A stretch of 64,000 nucleotides of DNA from RH-AL1 sp964235705 (GTDB taxonomy: Bacteria; Pseudomonadota; Alphaproteobacteria; Rhizobiales; Beijerinckiaceae): NCBI GenBank assembly GCA_964235705.1, contig CAXSDP010000010.1:1-64000 (forward strand), written 5' to 3'. Numbering within the stretch: position 1 is the first letter of the stretch; each line of letters opens with the position of its first letter. Shown piece by piece: positions 52,204 through 60,666 of this stretch. Both the position numbers and the translations under genes were made by a program. The notes beneath the pieces are model-generated. The model was not told where the DNA came from. It made no database searches and worked only from the letters and a program-made list of their open reading frames with translations.

Positions 52204-53055
52204 CTAGGTTCGGAACTGTCGGACCGTGCTCGCGATCACGTTGATGAGGCGGGGATCGGACAGGCTGAGCTCGCTCAGGTCCTTGACCTGCTCGAACCGT
52301 ATGCGTTGGGCGTCGAAATAGCGGTCCATCGCCCGGGAGGCGATCGTTGGATCCCTCGATCGGATGCCATCGAGGATGGCGATCCTGTGGGGTTGGAAGT
52401 CCAAGGCCCGCGAGCGCCAGAAGCGGACGCCTCGACCGCTCAGGGATTTGACCTGCACCTCGTGCAGGAGGGCCAGCAGGAACGCTTCGAGCGATTGAAG
52501 GAGGGGGCTGTGGGCGGCGGCCGATACCGCGCGCTGGAAGCCGATCACCTGGGCGATCACGTCGTCGACCTCCTTCACGTCGCCCAGTCGCTCGAAGCCG
52601 TCGCAGGCGGCGGCGATCTCGGTCAAGTCCTGGTCGGTCGCGTTGGCCGTCGCCACCACGATGGACTGCCGCCCCAGCACTTGACGGATGTCGAGCGCCT
52701 CCATGACGCCCACGCTCTGGAGTTGCAGGAGCGTTTGCAGCGCGGAGGCCAGCGCGAAGTCGCCTTGACTGCGGACGAACGAGCCGTTCCCATGCAGGAC
52801 CTCGACGAGCCCGAGCGTTTCGAGCGCCCGGATGGCTTCGCGAATGGTGGATTGGCCGACACCGAAGCGGTCGGACAGCTCCTTCTCGGTCGGCAAGCGC
52901 TCGCCATCGGGGCGCCGACGGGTGACGATGTCCTGACGCAACGTTTCGATGATCTCGTCGACCAGTTTGACGCGACGGCGGAGCGGCCTCGGCTCTTTAG
53001 GCTTTTCCCTCGTCTCGCCGTCTCTCGTCTTCATGTCCGCCGCCCGCCCCGTCAC
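52204..53055 (-). CDS. GntR-family regulator, FadR subfamily
   Basis: The 283-aa regulator has a GntR winged helix (about residues 30-97: LVDEIIETLRQDIVTRR, LPTEKELSDRFGVGQSTIREAIRALETLGLVEVLHGNGSFV) and an FCD effector domain (about 115-265) with the Asp/His metal-type pocket (ALDIRQVLGRQ, HSPLLQSLEAFLLALLHE, HRIAILDGIRSRD). It is the last gene of the catabolic operon, 66 nt after the FAH-family gene, so it probably controls that operon in response to a pathway acid. Start is GTG 53055 or ATG 53034. Confidence 0.9.
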   Translation of the reverse strand: MTGRAADMKTRDGETREKPKEPRPLRRRVKLVDEIIETLRQDIVTRRRPDGERLPTEKELSDRFGVGQSTIREAIRALETLGLVEVLHGNGSFVRSQGDFALASALQTLLQLQSVGVMEALDIRQVLGRQSIVVATANATDQDLTEIAAACDGFERLGDVKEVDDVIAQVIGFQRAVSAAAHSPLLQSLEAFLLALLHEVQVKSLSGRGVRFWRSRALDFQPHRIAILDGIRSRDPTIASRAMDRYFDAQRIRFEQVKDLSELSLSDPRLINVIASTVRQFRT

Positions 53056-53121
53056 GACCCTTTCTTGTCGGGTTACGGGGAAGCACGCAAGGCGAGTGGG
53101 GTGCGCTGAACCCCGCGATGC

Positions 53122-53937
53122 TCAGTCGCCGGCATCCTTGATGGGGTTGGCGATCGTGCCGATCCCTTCGATCTCGACTTCGCAAACGTCGCCCTCCTTG
53201 AGGAACAGGGGCGGCGTCCTGGCGTAACCGACCCCCGCCGGCGTCCCCGTCGCGATCACGTCGCCGGGTTCGAGCGTCATCACCTCCGACAGGATCTCGA
53301 TCAGCGTCGCGACGTCGAAGATCATGTCGGCGGTGTTGCCGTCCTGCATGACCGCGCCGTTCACGCGCGACACGATCCGCAGGCCCGCCGCGCCGGCCGG
53401 CAGCGCGTCCGCCGTGACGATCTCGGGGCCGAAGGCGCCGGTCAGGTCGAAGTTCTTGCCCATGGTCCACTGCGTGGACTTGCGCTGGTAGTTGCGCACG
53501 GACCCGTCGTTGAAGCAGGCGTAGCCGGCCACGTGGTCCAACGCCCAGGCGGCCGACACGTGCCGCGCGGTCCGTCCGATGACGACGGCGAGCTCCGCCT
53601 CGTAGTCGAGCTTGTCGGAAACGAGCGGCCTGACGATCGGCTCGCCGTGGGCGACCAGGGACGTGCCCACGCGCAGGAACACGGCGGGGTAGTCCGGGAT
53701 GGGGTTGCCGCCCTCCTTCGCGTGGTCCCGGTAGTTGAGGCCGATGCAGATCACCTTGCCCGGCTTGTCGACCGGGATCAGGCAGCGGAGGTCGGCGAAC
53801 GCCAGGTCGGGCCCGGCGGTCGCCGGCGCGTCCAGCATGTCGGTGAAGGTTCGCGCGGCGGGGCACGCCTTCACGACGGCGCCCTCCCGCACACCATACT
53901 GCGCGCGGCCTTCGTGGAGGAAACGGACGATCTTCAT
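53122..53937 (-). CDS. Fumarylacetoacetate hydrolase family protein
   Basis: This 271-aa enzyme has the FAH C-terminal fold: IGLNYRDHAKEGG near residue 68, the metal Glu residues in LDYEAELAVVIGR near 115, GYACFNDGSVRNYQRKSTQWTMGKNFDLTGAFGPEIVTA in blocks, and GDVIATGTPAGVGYAR. Members hydrolyse carbon-carbon bonds of acylpyruvates or decarboxylate/isomerise ring-cleavage products such as 5-carboxymethyl-2-oxohexenedioate. Downstream of an extradiol dioxygenase gene it most likely processes that enzyme's product. It begins 29 nt after the dioxygenase gene. Confidence 0.92.
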   Translation of the reverse strand: MKIVRFLHEGRAQYGVREGAVVKACPAARTFTDMLDAPATAGPDLAFADLRCLIPVDKPGKVICIGLNYRDHAKEGGNPIPDYPAVFLRVGTSLVAHGEPIVRPLVSDKLDYEAELAVVIGRTARHVSAAWALDHVAGYACFNDGSVRNYQRKSTQWTMGKNFDLTGAFGPEIVTADALPAGAAGLRIVSRVNGAVMQDGNTADMIFDVATLIEILSEVMTLEPGDVIATGTPAGVGYARTPPLFLKEGDVCEVEIEGIGTIANPIKDAGD

Positions 53938-53966
53938 GGAGGCGTCTCTCGCGGGGGCGAACGGTG

Positions 53967-54896
53967 TCAGGGACGGGTGAAGGCGCTGGCCTCTTCGAGC
54001 CAGCGCCGCGGCGGGACCTGCCACCCGCCGATCTGGAAGTCGGGGGCCTGCCACCGCAGCGGCTCGTCCTCGATGTCGATGGTCTGGTAATGGGTCGGGA
54101 ACAGCTCGACGCGGTGGCCGTCGGGGTCGCGCAGGTAGAGGAAACGCGCCAAACCCGGGCTGAAGTGCCGCGCCGGGCCGAACTCGACCCGCTCGGCCTG
54201 GCCCGCCCGGACGAACAGGTCGGCGGTCAACATCAGGCTCTGGGTGTCGGGAACGGTGAAGGCCACGTGGTGGAGGCGCGGACCCGACCCCCGGGCGAAG
54301 ACGATGTCGTGCGGGTTCCCCTTGCGCTGGAGGAAGACCATCATCATGGCCTCGTCGGCGACGACGTACTCGGACAAGCGGAAGCCCATGTCGTTGTAGA
54401 AGAGCAGCGAGGCGTCCACGTCCGGCGTCACCACCTGGACGTGGTCCAGGCGGTGGACGCACGCGCCGCGATGGGTCTCGACCTCGTGGAACAGCCGGGG
54501 CCGCGTTTCCATGGTGGCGCAGAACTCGAGCGGGGTGCCGGCCGGGTCGCTGGTGTGGAGGGTCCGGCCCTGGTGGGGGACGTCGACCCAGGCGGTCGGG
54601 AATCCCGCCGCGTCGAAGTGGCGCCGCACCAGGTCCAGGTCCTCGTCCGTGCGGACGCGGAAGCCGACCCTCTCGCACCCGGGCTCGCCGCGCTTGAGCA
54701 CCAGGCTGTGGTGGCACCCTTCCTCCAGCCCGCGCAACCACAGCGTGTCGCCATCCTCCTCGCTGACCACGAGGCCGAGCAGGTCCACGTAGAAGGCGCG
54801 CGAGGCCGCCAGGTCCTTCACGTGGTGCACGACGTGGCTGGCCCGCGTGATGTCGAAGGCGGGCTTGTGAACCGGCGTCGGAAGCTGGATCGTCAT
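53967..54896 (-). CDS. Type I extradiol ring-cleavage dioxygenase (HpaD/MndD-like)
   Basis: The 309-aa vicinal-oxygen-chelate protein has two modules. Metal ligands can be placed at His152 (LDHVQVV), His210 (LHHVAFT) and Glu264 (HRVELFP). This spacing is close to that of homoprotocatechuate 2,3-dioxygenases (His155, His214, Glu267 in HPCD/MndD). The C-terminal WQAPDFQIGGWQVPPRRW lid also fits that group. It should open catechol-type rings next to the hydroxyls with Fe(II) or Mn(II). The neighbours (hydroxylase, CoA ligase, FAH hydrolase) support an aromatic degradation route. Substrate not proven. Confidence 0.88.
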   Translation of the reverse strand: MTIQLPTPVHKPAFDITRASHVVHHVKDLAASRAFYVDLLGLVVSEEDGDTLWLRGLEEGCHHSLVLKRGEPGCERVGFRVRTDEDLDLVRRHFDAAGFPTAWVDVPHQGRTLHTSDPAGTPLEFCATMETRPRLFHEVETHRGACVHRLDHVQVVTPDVDASLLFYNDMGFRLSEYVVADEAMMMVFLQRKGNPHDIVFARGSGPRLHHVAFTVPDTQSLMLTADLFVRAGQAERVEFGPARHFSPGLARFLYLRDPDGHRVELFPTHYQTIDIEDEPLRWQAPDFQIGGWQVPPRRWLEEASAFTRP

Positions 54897-54919
54897 GGGG
54901 GACTCTCGGTTCTGAGGGC

Positions 54920-56458
54920 TCACGGGCGCGCGAACAGGCCGCCGTAACGGGTCCTGAGCACGGCTTTCTGCACCTTGCCCATGGCGTTGCGCGGCAGGTC
55001 CTCGACCACGATCACGTCCTTGGGCCGCTTGAAGGCGGCCAGCCCCGAGGCCGTCGCCGCCCGGATCGCCGCCGGATCGAGGGCGGTGCCGCGCCGGGCG
55101 ACCACCACCGCCACCACCCCCTCGCCGAAGTCGGGGTGCGGGACGCCGATCACCGCGCTCTCGGCGACGCCGAGCAGCGCGTCGATCACCAGCTCGATCT
55201 CCTTGGGGTAAACGTTGAAGCCCCCGGAGATGATGAGGTCCTTGGCGCGGCCGACGATCTTGATGATGTCGGCGTCGTCCCGTTCCGCCACGTCGCCGCT
55301 GATGAAGTAGCCGTCCGCCGTATGCTCCTGCGCGGTCTTCTCGGGGTTCCGCCAGTAGCCGGAGAACAGGTTCGGGCCCTTCAATTGCAGGATCCCGGAC
55401 TGGCCCGTGGCGGCGGGCGAGCCGTCGTCCGCCATGATCCTGACGTCGACGCCCGGGAGGGGGCGGCCGACGACGCCCGGCCGGCGCGGCCCCTCGTAGG
55501 GGTTGCTCGTCACCATGAGGGCCTCGGTCATCCCGTAGCGCTCGAGGATCTCGTGGCCCGTCCGCTCCCGGAACGCCAGGAAGGTGCTGTCGAGCAGCGG
55601 CGCCGAGCCGCTGATGAACACCCGCATGGCCGCGCACCGCGACGCGTCGAACCGGGGGTCCTCCAGCAGGCGCGTGTAGAAGGTCGGCACGCCCATGAAC
55701 ACGCTCGCCGACGGCAGGGCGTCGATCACCGCCGCCGCCTCGAACTTCTCGTGGAAGAGGATCGTGGACCCGTTCAGCAAGGCGCCGTGCAGGGCGACGA
55801 AGAGGCCGTGGGCGTGGTAGATCGGCAGGGCGTGCAGCAGCACGTCGCCCTCCCGCCAACGCCACGCCTCGTGCAGGACGAGGGCGTTGGACGACAGGTT
55901 GCGGCAGGTCAGCACCGCCCCCTTCGAGCGGCCGGTGGTGCCCGACGTGTAGAGGATCGCGGCGGGGTCGTCCGGCCCGACCGCCGCCGGCGGCGCGCCG
56001 GGGTCTTGGACGAGCCAGGGCGCCTCCCCGAGCGCCGGCCCGAGGACCTCGCGTCGCGCCGTGGTGGCGACGGTGGCCGCCGCCGCGCCCGGGCTCGCGA
56101 CCAGCAGCGCGGGCTGCGCGTCCGACACGAAGTAGTCCACCTCCGCCGCCGTGTAGGCCGTGTTCAAGGGCACAAAGACGAAGCCGCCCCGCACGCACCC
56201 GAGGTAGAGCAGCAGGGCGGCCGGCGACTTGTCCAGCTGCGCCACGATCCGATCGCCGGGTCGCAGGCCGAACCCCCGGAGCCAGGCGGTGACGCGCGCG
56301 GCGTGGTCCAGCATCTGCCCGAACGTGACCACCCCGCCGTCGTTCAGGCGGAGGAACGGTTGGGCGGCGCGGGCGGCGGACGTCCGCGTGAGCACGGCGA
56401 AGAGGTTGTCCCGCCCGTCCACCGATGGCGCCGTGTCGCTCCCCAAGTCGCTCCTCAT
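54920..56458 (-). CDS. Acyl-CoA ligase, malonyl-CoA synthetase-like
   Basis: This 512-aa ANL enzyme has ILYTSGTTGRSKGAVLTCRNL near residue 165, LPIYHAHGLFVALHGAL, SGSAPLL, ILERYGMTEALMVTSNPYEGPRRPG, YFISGDVAERD, GRAKDLIISGGFNVYPKEIE and the C-terminal NAMGKVQKAVLR lysine. The HGLFVALH and RYGMTE-x-x-M-x-T/S-N-P-Y-EG-R-R-PG-x-VG blocks are those of malonyl-CoA synthetases (MatB), but related ligases take other short acids. It lies in the catabolic operon 8 nt after the Dabb gene and may activate a ring-cleavage product. Confidence 0.88.
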   Translation of the reverse strand: MRSDLGSDTAPSVDGRDNLFAVLTRTSAARAAQPFLRLNDGGVVTFGQMLDHAARVTAWLRGFGLRPGDRIVAQLDKSPAALLLYLGCVRGGFVFVPLNTAYTAAEVDYFVSDAQPALLVASPGAAAATVATTARREVLGPALGEAPWLVQDPGAPPAAVGPDDPAAILYTSGTTGRSKGAVLTCRNLSSNALVLHEAWRWREGDVLLHALPIYHAHGLFVALHGALLNGSTILFHEKFEAAAVIDALPSASVFMGVPTFYTRLLEDPRFDASRCAAMRVFISGSAPLLDSTFLAFRERTGHEILERYGMTEALMVTSNPYEGPRRPGVVGRPLPGVDVRIMADDGSPAATGQSGILQLKGPNLFSGYWRNPEKTAQEHTADGYFISGDVAERDDADIIKIVGRAKDLIISGGFNVYPKEIELVIDALLGVAESAVIGVPHPDFGEGVVAVVVARRGTALDPAAIRAATASGLAAFKRPKDVIVVEDLPRNAMGKVQKAVLRTRYGGLFARP

Positions 56459-56466
56459 GGCGCCCC

Positions 56467-56760
56467 CTAACCGCCGACCTGCGTGGCGACCCGGCTCGCC
56501 TGCAGCGGCGCGATGACCTCGGACACGACGCGCTTGTGCGCCGGGTTGGCCTGGTAGGCCCGCCAGGCCGCCTCGTCCTCGAACCTGGCGACCAGGAGGT
56601 AGCTCCCGTTGCCCGACCGCAGCGCGAGATCCGGTCCGTGGTCCAACGACACGAGGCCGGCGACGGTCGGGCGCATGTCGTCCAGGGCCGCCGTGACCGC
56701 CGCCACGTCGGCCGGCCCCACGCCGTCGTTCCAGGTGAAGATCACGGCGTGGATGATCAT
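56467..56760 (-). CDS. Dabb (stress-responsive A/B barrel) domain protein
   Basis: The 97-aa product is a single Dabb ferredoxin-like barrel: MIIHAVIFTWNDGV, LRSGNGSYLLVARFEDEAAWRAYQANPAHKRVV written in family order, and a C-terminal helix. The segment with AWRAYQANPAHKRV is diagnostic. Such small proteins occur in aromatic degradation operons, often as dimers with enzymatic or carrier functions that are poorly known. ATG 56760 overlaps the stop of the hydroxylase gene (ATGA). Confidence 0.9.
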   Translation of the reverse strand: MIIHAVIFTWNDGVGPADVAAVTAALDDMRPTVAGLVSLDHGPDLALRSGNGSYLLVARFEDEAAWRAYQANPAHKRVVSEVIAPLQASRVATQVGG

Positions 56761-58475
56761 GGGGTGAGCCCGAGCGACAGGTTGGCGGCCAACGACGCGG
56801 CGACGGCGCTCGACAGCCCGTTGGGTGCCGGATCGCCCCGTGACACACCGCCGGGTGTCACGTCACCGCGCCCCGACCCACGGAAGATCGCGGCCACGTG
56901 GCCGTCCGGCCGCACCAGCACGGCCTCCGCCTCGGACAGGCCCAGCGACCGCCCGAGGGCGTCGTGCGCGTCGGCGAAGTCGCGACCCTCCACGAGCACG
57001 CGCAGCGGGGACGGGGTGTCCGCCGCGCGCAGGACCTCGGCCGCGCCCGAGCCGGCCAGCACGGTGAAGGCGCGCTCGTCGATCAGGTCGAGGGACGACA
57101 CGGGCCGTCCGTCCCGCTCCAGCCAAACGTGGGGCAGGCGCTTGCCCACCGCCAACACCGCGTCGAAATCCGAGATGCTCCCGCGATGGCGGTGCGCCCG
57201 GTCGTAGCTGAAGCCCAACTGGAGGTCGAGGCTGTCGAAATGCTCGCGCTGATTGCCGATCTGCCGGTCGACCTCGGCCTTGACGCCCGGGTCGCGCAAC
57301 CGTCGCGCGATGTCCTCCGGGCCGTCGTCGGCGCTCAACTCGAGGGACGCCCGCAGCCCGAGGATCCGCCGCGCGTTCAGGTCGCTCTGGTCCGCGTTCG
57401 TCAGGGCCACGCCGCGCCGCTCGGTCTCGTAGCTGTCGAGCAGCGCGGCGCCGGCCTCGTGCCGCTCGACGGCGCCGATCTTCCACGCCAGGTTGTGCGC
57501 GTCCTGGATGCCGGTGTTCAAGCCCAGGCCGCCCATCGGCGGGAAGCGGTGGGCGGCGTCCCCCACGAGGAACGCCTGCCCGACACGGTAGCGCTCCGCC
57601 ACCTCCGACACCATGATCCAGGGCAGGATGTGCTTGATCTCGATCCCGGACTCCGGGGTGCCGACGACGTGGTGGAGGATGTCCATGCAGACAGCCGGGG
57701 TGAAGGCCTCGCGCGGCATGACGGCGGGGTCGTGGGGGTACAGCATGCACCAGCGGCTGTCGATGTCGTAGGCGATCAGGACGCCGGCGTGGGGGGGTTG
57801 CATGATCCAGTAGAGGATCCCCGGACGCTCCCCAACGAGCGACCTGAGGTTCGCCTCGAAGTGGATGGTGATGAAGGGTTGGGGCGGACTGTCGCCGACC
57901 ATGGGCACCCCCAGCTCCCGCCGCACCACGCTGCCGGCGCCGTCCGCGCCGATCAGGTAGCGGCTGGTGAACGCCGTGCGCTCTCGGGTCTCGACGTCTT
58001 CGAGGACGGAGGTGACGACGCCGTCGTCCTGTCGGCACGACACCCAGTCGACACCGCGCCTGACCTCGATCAACGGCGAACGGGCGACCAGCTCGACGAG
58101 GAAGTCCTCGAACAGCGGCTGCGCCAGGTTGATCAAAGGGGTGGGGGTGACCGCCTTCACCGCCTCGTCCTGCCGCTCGTAGGGCAGCACGCCGATCTCG
58201 CTGCCCGACAGGGTGGTCATGAAACGCACCCACGCGCCGTCCCGCACGGGGGTGCCGCGTCGCGCCATCGCCTCTGTGTCGAGGCCGATCCCGCGACAAA
58301 TCTCGAGGGTGCGCGGGTTGAGGGCGTGCGCCTTGGGCGCGCCGTGGCGCGTGCGGTAGCGCTCGACGACGAGCGACGGCAAGCCTTGACGCGCGAGGAG
58401 GACCGCCATCATCAGTCCGACCGGGCCCGCGCCGACGATGAGGCTCGTCGCTCCCAGGCTGCTTCGTTCCGTCAT
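56757..58475 (-). CDS. FAD-dependent aromatic hydroxylase (group A monooxygenase)
   Basis: The 572-aa protein has the GxGxxG FAD motif (LIVGAGPVGLMMAVLLARQG), the PKAHALNPRTLEI substrate-side loop typical of PheA/MhpA-like hydroxylases, the DG motif (IGADGAGSVVR), the GD motif (FLVGDAAHRFPPMGGLGLNTGIQDAHNLAWK in blocks), and a C-terminal thioredoxin-like domain. It would add a hydroxyl to a phenolic ring with NAD(P)H and O2, making a catechol for the dioxygenase. ATG 58475 (MTERSSL) follows AGGG by a few bases; 58523 would lie inside the 30-bp palindrome. It is first in the operon. Confidence 0.92.
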   Translation of the reverse strand: MTERSSLGATSLIVGAGPVGLMMAVLLARQGLPSLVVERYRTRHGAPKAHALNPRTLEICRGIGLDTEAMARRGTPVRDGAWVRFMTTLSGSEIGVLPYERQDEAVKAVTPTPLINLAQPLFEDFLVELVARSPLIEVRRGVDWVSCRQDDGVVTSVLEDVETRERTAFTSRYLIGADGAGSVVRRELGVPMVGDSPPQPFITIHFEANLRSLVGERPGILYWIMQPPHAGVLIAYDIDSRWCMLYPHDPAVMPREAFTPAVCMDILHHVVGTPESGIEIKHILPWIMVSEVAERYRVGQAFLVGDAAHRFPPMGGLGLNTGIQDAHNLAWKIGAVERHEAGAALLDSYETERRGVALTNADQSDLNARRILGLRASLELSADDGPEDIARRLRDPGVKAEVDRQIGNQREHFDSLDLQLGFSYDRAHRHRGSISDFDAVLAVGKRLPHVWLERDGRPVSSLDLIDERAFTVLAGSGAAEVLRAADTPSPLRVLVEGRDFADAHDALGRSLGLSEAEAVLVRPDGHVAAIFRGSGRGDVTPGGVSRGDPAPNGLSSAVAASLAANLSLGLTP

Positions 58476-58500
58476 GTTCTTGCCCTGACCAGGGTCGTCT

Positions 58501-58530
58501 CCCATAAATGGGACGTATCCCAATTATGGG
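58501..58530. promoter_or_regulatory. 30-bp palindromic operator between hydroxylase and TetR genes
   Basis: CCCATAA and TTATGGG close the ends, and TGGGA and TCCCA the inner part, around a 4-bp centre; 12 of 13 base pairs match. It lies 26 nt upstream of the hydroxylase start and 88 nt upstream of the TetR start, in the shared divergent promoter region. Size and position fit an operator for the TetR protein encoded to the right. Confidence 0.75.
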
Positions 58531-58617
58531 AGGCTCGTCAATTCCCGGGGAGCGCGTTCGCGATGGGTCTTTCGAGTGGTCCGGGCCGGCCCGGCGCGGC
58601 CGCGTGAAGAGAGTCGC

Positions 58618-59283
58618 GTGAAGAGGTTTCTGCCGGGGTCGGACGGCGGGTCCGGCAAGCGGTCCCGCACGCGCAGGCGCCTCACGGACGCCGCCCTCAA
58701 GCTGATGTCGCACCAAGGGATCGTCGCCACCTCGGTCAGCGAGATCGCCAGCGCCGCCGAGGTCGCCAACGGCACGTTCTACCTCCATTTCAGGAACAAG
58801 TCGGAGATCGTCGCGGCCGTCTGCCAGGGCGTCACCCTGGCCATGCATTCCGAGATGGACGGCCGAAGCCTGGCCATCGAGGACGGCGCGGCCCGCGTCC
58901 TCTTCGCGACCCAGCAGTTCATCGAGATCGCCGCCGACGAGCCGACCTGGGGACACCTCCTCCTGCACGCCTTCGAGGAGGTGGACACCATCAAGGACGA
59001 CCTGTCGCGCTACCTGCGCGCCGACGTGGAGTTGGCGAGGGGGCAGGGCCGGTTCCGGGTCGCGCCCGACGAGTTCGTCATCGACTGCCTCCTCGCCCTC
59101 CTGCGGACCGGCGTGAGCGCGCGGCTCGCCGGGGCGCCGCCGGCCGTCAGCCTCAGGACCGGCCGGCACATGCTCAGCCTCCTGGGGCTCGACGACGCCG
59201 AGATCGAGGGGCAGCTGCGGACCCTGGCGAAGGGCACGCCGTCGCGGCGGCGGTCCGCCGCCCGGGCGACGCCCATCCCTTGA
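58618..59283 (+). CDS. TetR-family regulator, likely controller of the catabolic operon
   Basis: The regulator has a TetR helix-turn-helix (TRRRLTDAALKLMSHQGIVATSVSEIASAAEVANGTFYLHFRNKSEIVAAV in family order, about residues 15-65) and an all-helical ligand domain. It is divergent from the hydroxylase operon with a 30-bp palindrome between, the usual arrangement of a TetR repressor that also controls itself. It is a close paralogue of the TetR gene at 59392-60084. GTG 58618 is preferred with GAAGAGAG upstream; GTG 58576 is in frame. Confidence 0.9.
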   Translation: MKRFLPGSDGGSGKRSRTRRRLTDAALKLMSHQGIVATSVSEIASAAEVANGTFYLHFRNKSEIVAAVCQGVTLAMHSEMDGRSLAIEDGAARVLFATQQFIEIAADEPTWGHLLLHAFEEVDTIKDDLSRYLRADVELARGQGRFRVAPDEFVIDCLLALLRTGVSARLAGAPPAVSLRTGRHMLSLLGLDDAEIEGQLRTLAKGTPSRRRSAARATPIP

Positions 59284-59391
59284 GCGCCCGCCGGCGGGAC
59301 GGCGCGACCTCACGCGGCGGCGATCCCCGGTCCACGTCCCGCGAGCGGACCGTCTTGGTCATGGCCGAACCGTCCCCATGGCCGAGGCGGG

Positions 59392-60084
59392 TCAGCCCGA
59401 ATGACCGCCGTCGAGACCATTGGTCGAACAGGCTGCCTGGCGCCTTCGTTCGTCGGACGCGCTGACGCCGGCTTCGTTGACGCCGCTCACGCGTGACGCC
59501 TCCGCCATGCTCATGCCCAGGATGCGCAGCTGGTACGCCGCCGCCCGGGCCGACACGTCCGGGCCCGCGCCCGCGAGCCGGGCCGTCACGCCGACGCGCA
59601 GGATCGCGAGATGGACATCGATCATGAACTCGTCGAGCGGCCCGTCGAACCGGCCCTGCTCGATCCCGAGCGCCACGTCCAGGCGCATGTAGTGGGCGAT
59701 GTCTTCCTTGATCGCCTCGAATTCGGTGAAGGCGGACACGAGCAGGCGACCCCAGACCGGCTCCGCCGCGGCGATCTCGATGAATTGCTGCGTGCCGAAC
59801 GCGACCCGGGCCGCCCCATCGTCGAGCGAGGATCGGGTGCTGCTCATGTCGTCGTGCATGGCCCGGGTGACCGCCTGGCAGACGACGGCGATGATCTCGG
59901 CCTTGTCCTGGAAATACAGGTAGAAGGTGCCGTTGGCGAGCTCGGCCTCGGCGGCGATCTCGCTGACGGAGGTGGCGTTGATCCCGCGTTGCGACATCAG
60001 CTTGAGCGCGGCCTCGGTGAGGCGCGCGCGGGTCCGTGCCCGCTTCGCGGTGTTCGACGACGCCCTGGTCGTTGGTTTCTCCAT
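59392..60084 (-). CDS. TetR-family regulator, paralogue of the neighbouring TetR
   Basis: This 230-aa protein has the same architecture as the TetR gene at 58618-59283, and long shared blocks: RARLTEAALKLMSQRGINATSVSEIAAEAELANGTFYLYFQDKAEI against the neighbour's equivalent, then DDGAARVAFGTQQFIEIAA, and GVTARLAGA. The two genes are convergent, so they look like an old inverted duplication. ATG 60084 is supported by the helix-turn-helix position. Its ligand and target are unknown; the palindromic array 276 nt upstream is one candidate site. Confidence 0.9.
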   Translation of the reverse strand: MEKPTTRASSNTAKRARTRARLTEAALKLMSQRGINATSVSEIAAEAELANGTFYLYFQDKAEIIAVVCQAVTRAMHDDMSSTRSSLDDGAARVAFGTQQFIEIAAAEPVWGRLLVSAFTEFEAIKEDIAHYMRLDVALGIEQGRFDGPLDEFMIDVHLAILRVGVTARLAGAGPDVSARAAAYQLRILGMSMAEASRVSGVNEAGVSASDERRRQAACSTNGLDGGHSG

Positions 60085-60359
60085 GATCGGACGTTAGCCA
60101 ATCCCGACCCGTCGGGCAATTTGTCGACGGGCCTTTCGTCATGGGGCCGCCCATGCTGCCAAAACCTGTCTCCGCGTGTCTCCCCGTGCCTTGGGGCACC
60201 GGCGGGGGCGATCGCCCACACCCCCGCTCCCCCGCCGGTGCGAAGGTGCGAAACGGGCCGCGCCCGGGGGCTTGCGAGTCGTGCGCGGCGGGGTGATCCT
60301 TCGCCCGTCGATGCCGATGCCTCGCGCCGCGCGGTTCATGCATCGAGGGTCGCGTTCGA
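60085..60359. other. Intergenic region before the palindromic array
   Basis: This region holds the promoter of the minus-strand TetR gene at its left end. I see no gene. Near its right end GCGTTCG (60352-60358) and CGAACGC (60366-60372) form an inverted repeat leading into the array. Confidence 0.4.
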
Positions 60360-60519
60360 TGTCAGCGAACGCCGTCACCGTCCCCTCCCGGTGTCCGCGT
60401 TCGCGGACATGGTCGCGCCCCGGTGTCGCCGTTCGCGGACAAAGGCGAGCCTGCGAGTCAGCGTTCGCGACGTCGCTCGTCCCCCGATGTCGTCCACGGC
60501 CGACATCGCGCGACGCCGC
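60360..60519. repeat. Five-unit tandem array of 32-bp palindrome-containing repeats
   Basis: Units start at 60360, 60392, 60424, 60456 and 60488, each exactly 32 nt apart, and each begins with TGTC (AGTC in unit 4). The second unit opens with the perfect palindrome TGTCCGCGTTCGCGGACA; the third has TGTCGCCGTTCGCGGACA; the others are more diverged but keep the GCGTTCG or GCGAACG core or, in unit 5, a TGTCG/CGACA palindrome. The remaining 14 nt of each unit differ. It lies 148 nt before the FMN reductase start. Confidence 0.85.
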
Positions 60520-60666
60520 CGCACTCCGCCTCGGGGATAGCACTGGTGACCTGATCTTCTGGTGTCCCCACCTTGATCACGACTTTGCCACGGTCTATGA
60601 CGCTTCCGCCCGGTGATCCCGACAGGGATCGCCGCCAACATTCGATCGGTCTGGAGCGATGTCTCG

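Noticed and set aside
60360..60519. CRISPR-like array
   Set aside because: The repeat period is only 32 nt including the variable part, the repeats themselves are degenerate palindromes of about 18 nt, and no cas gene is near. This is a palindromic tandem repeat, not a CRISPR.
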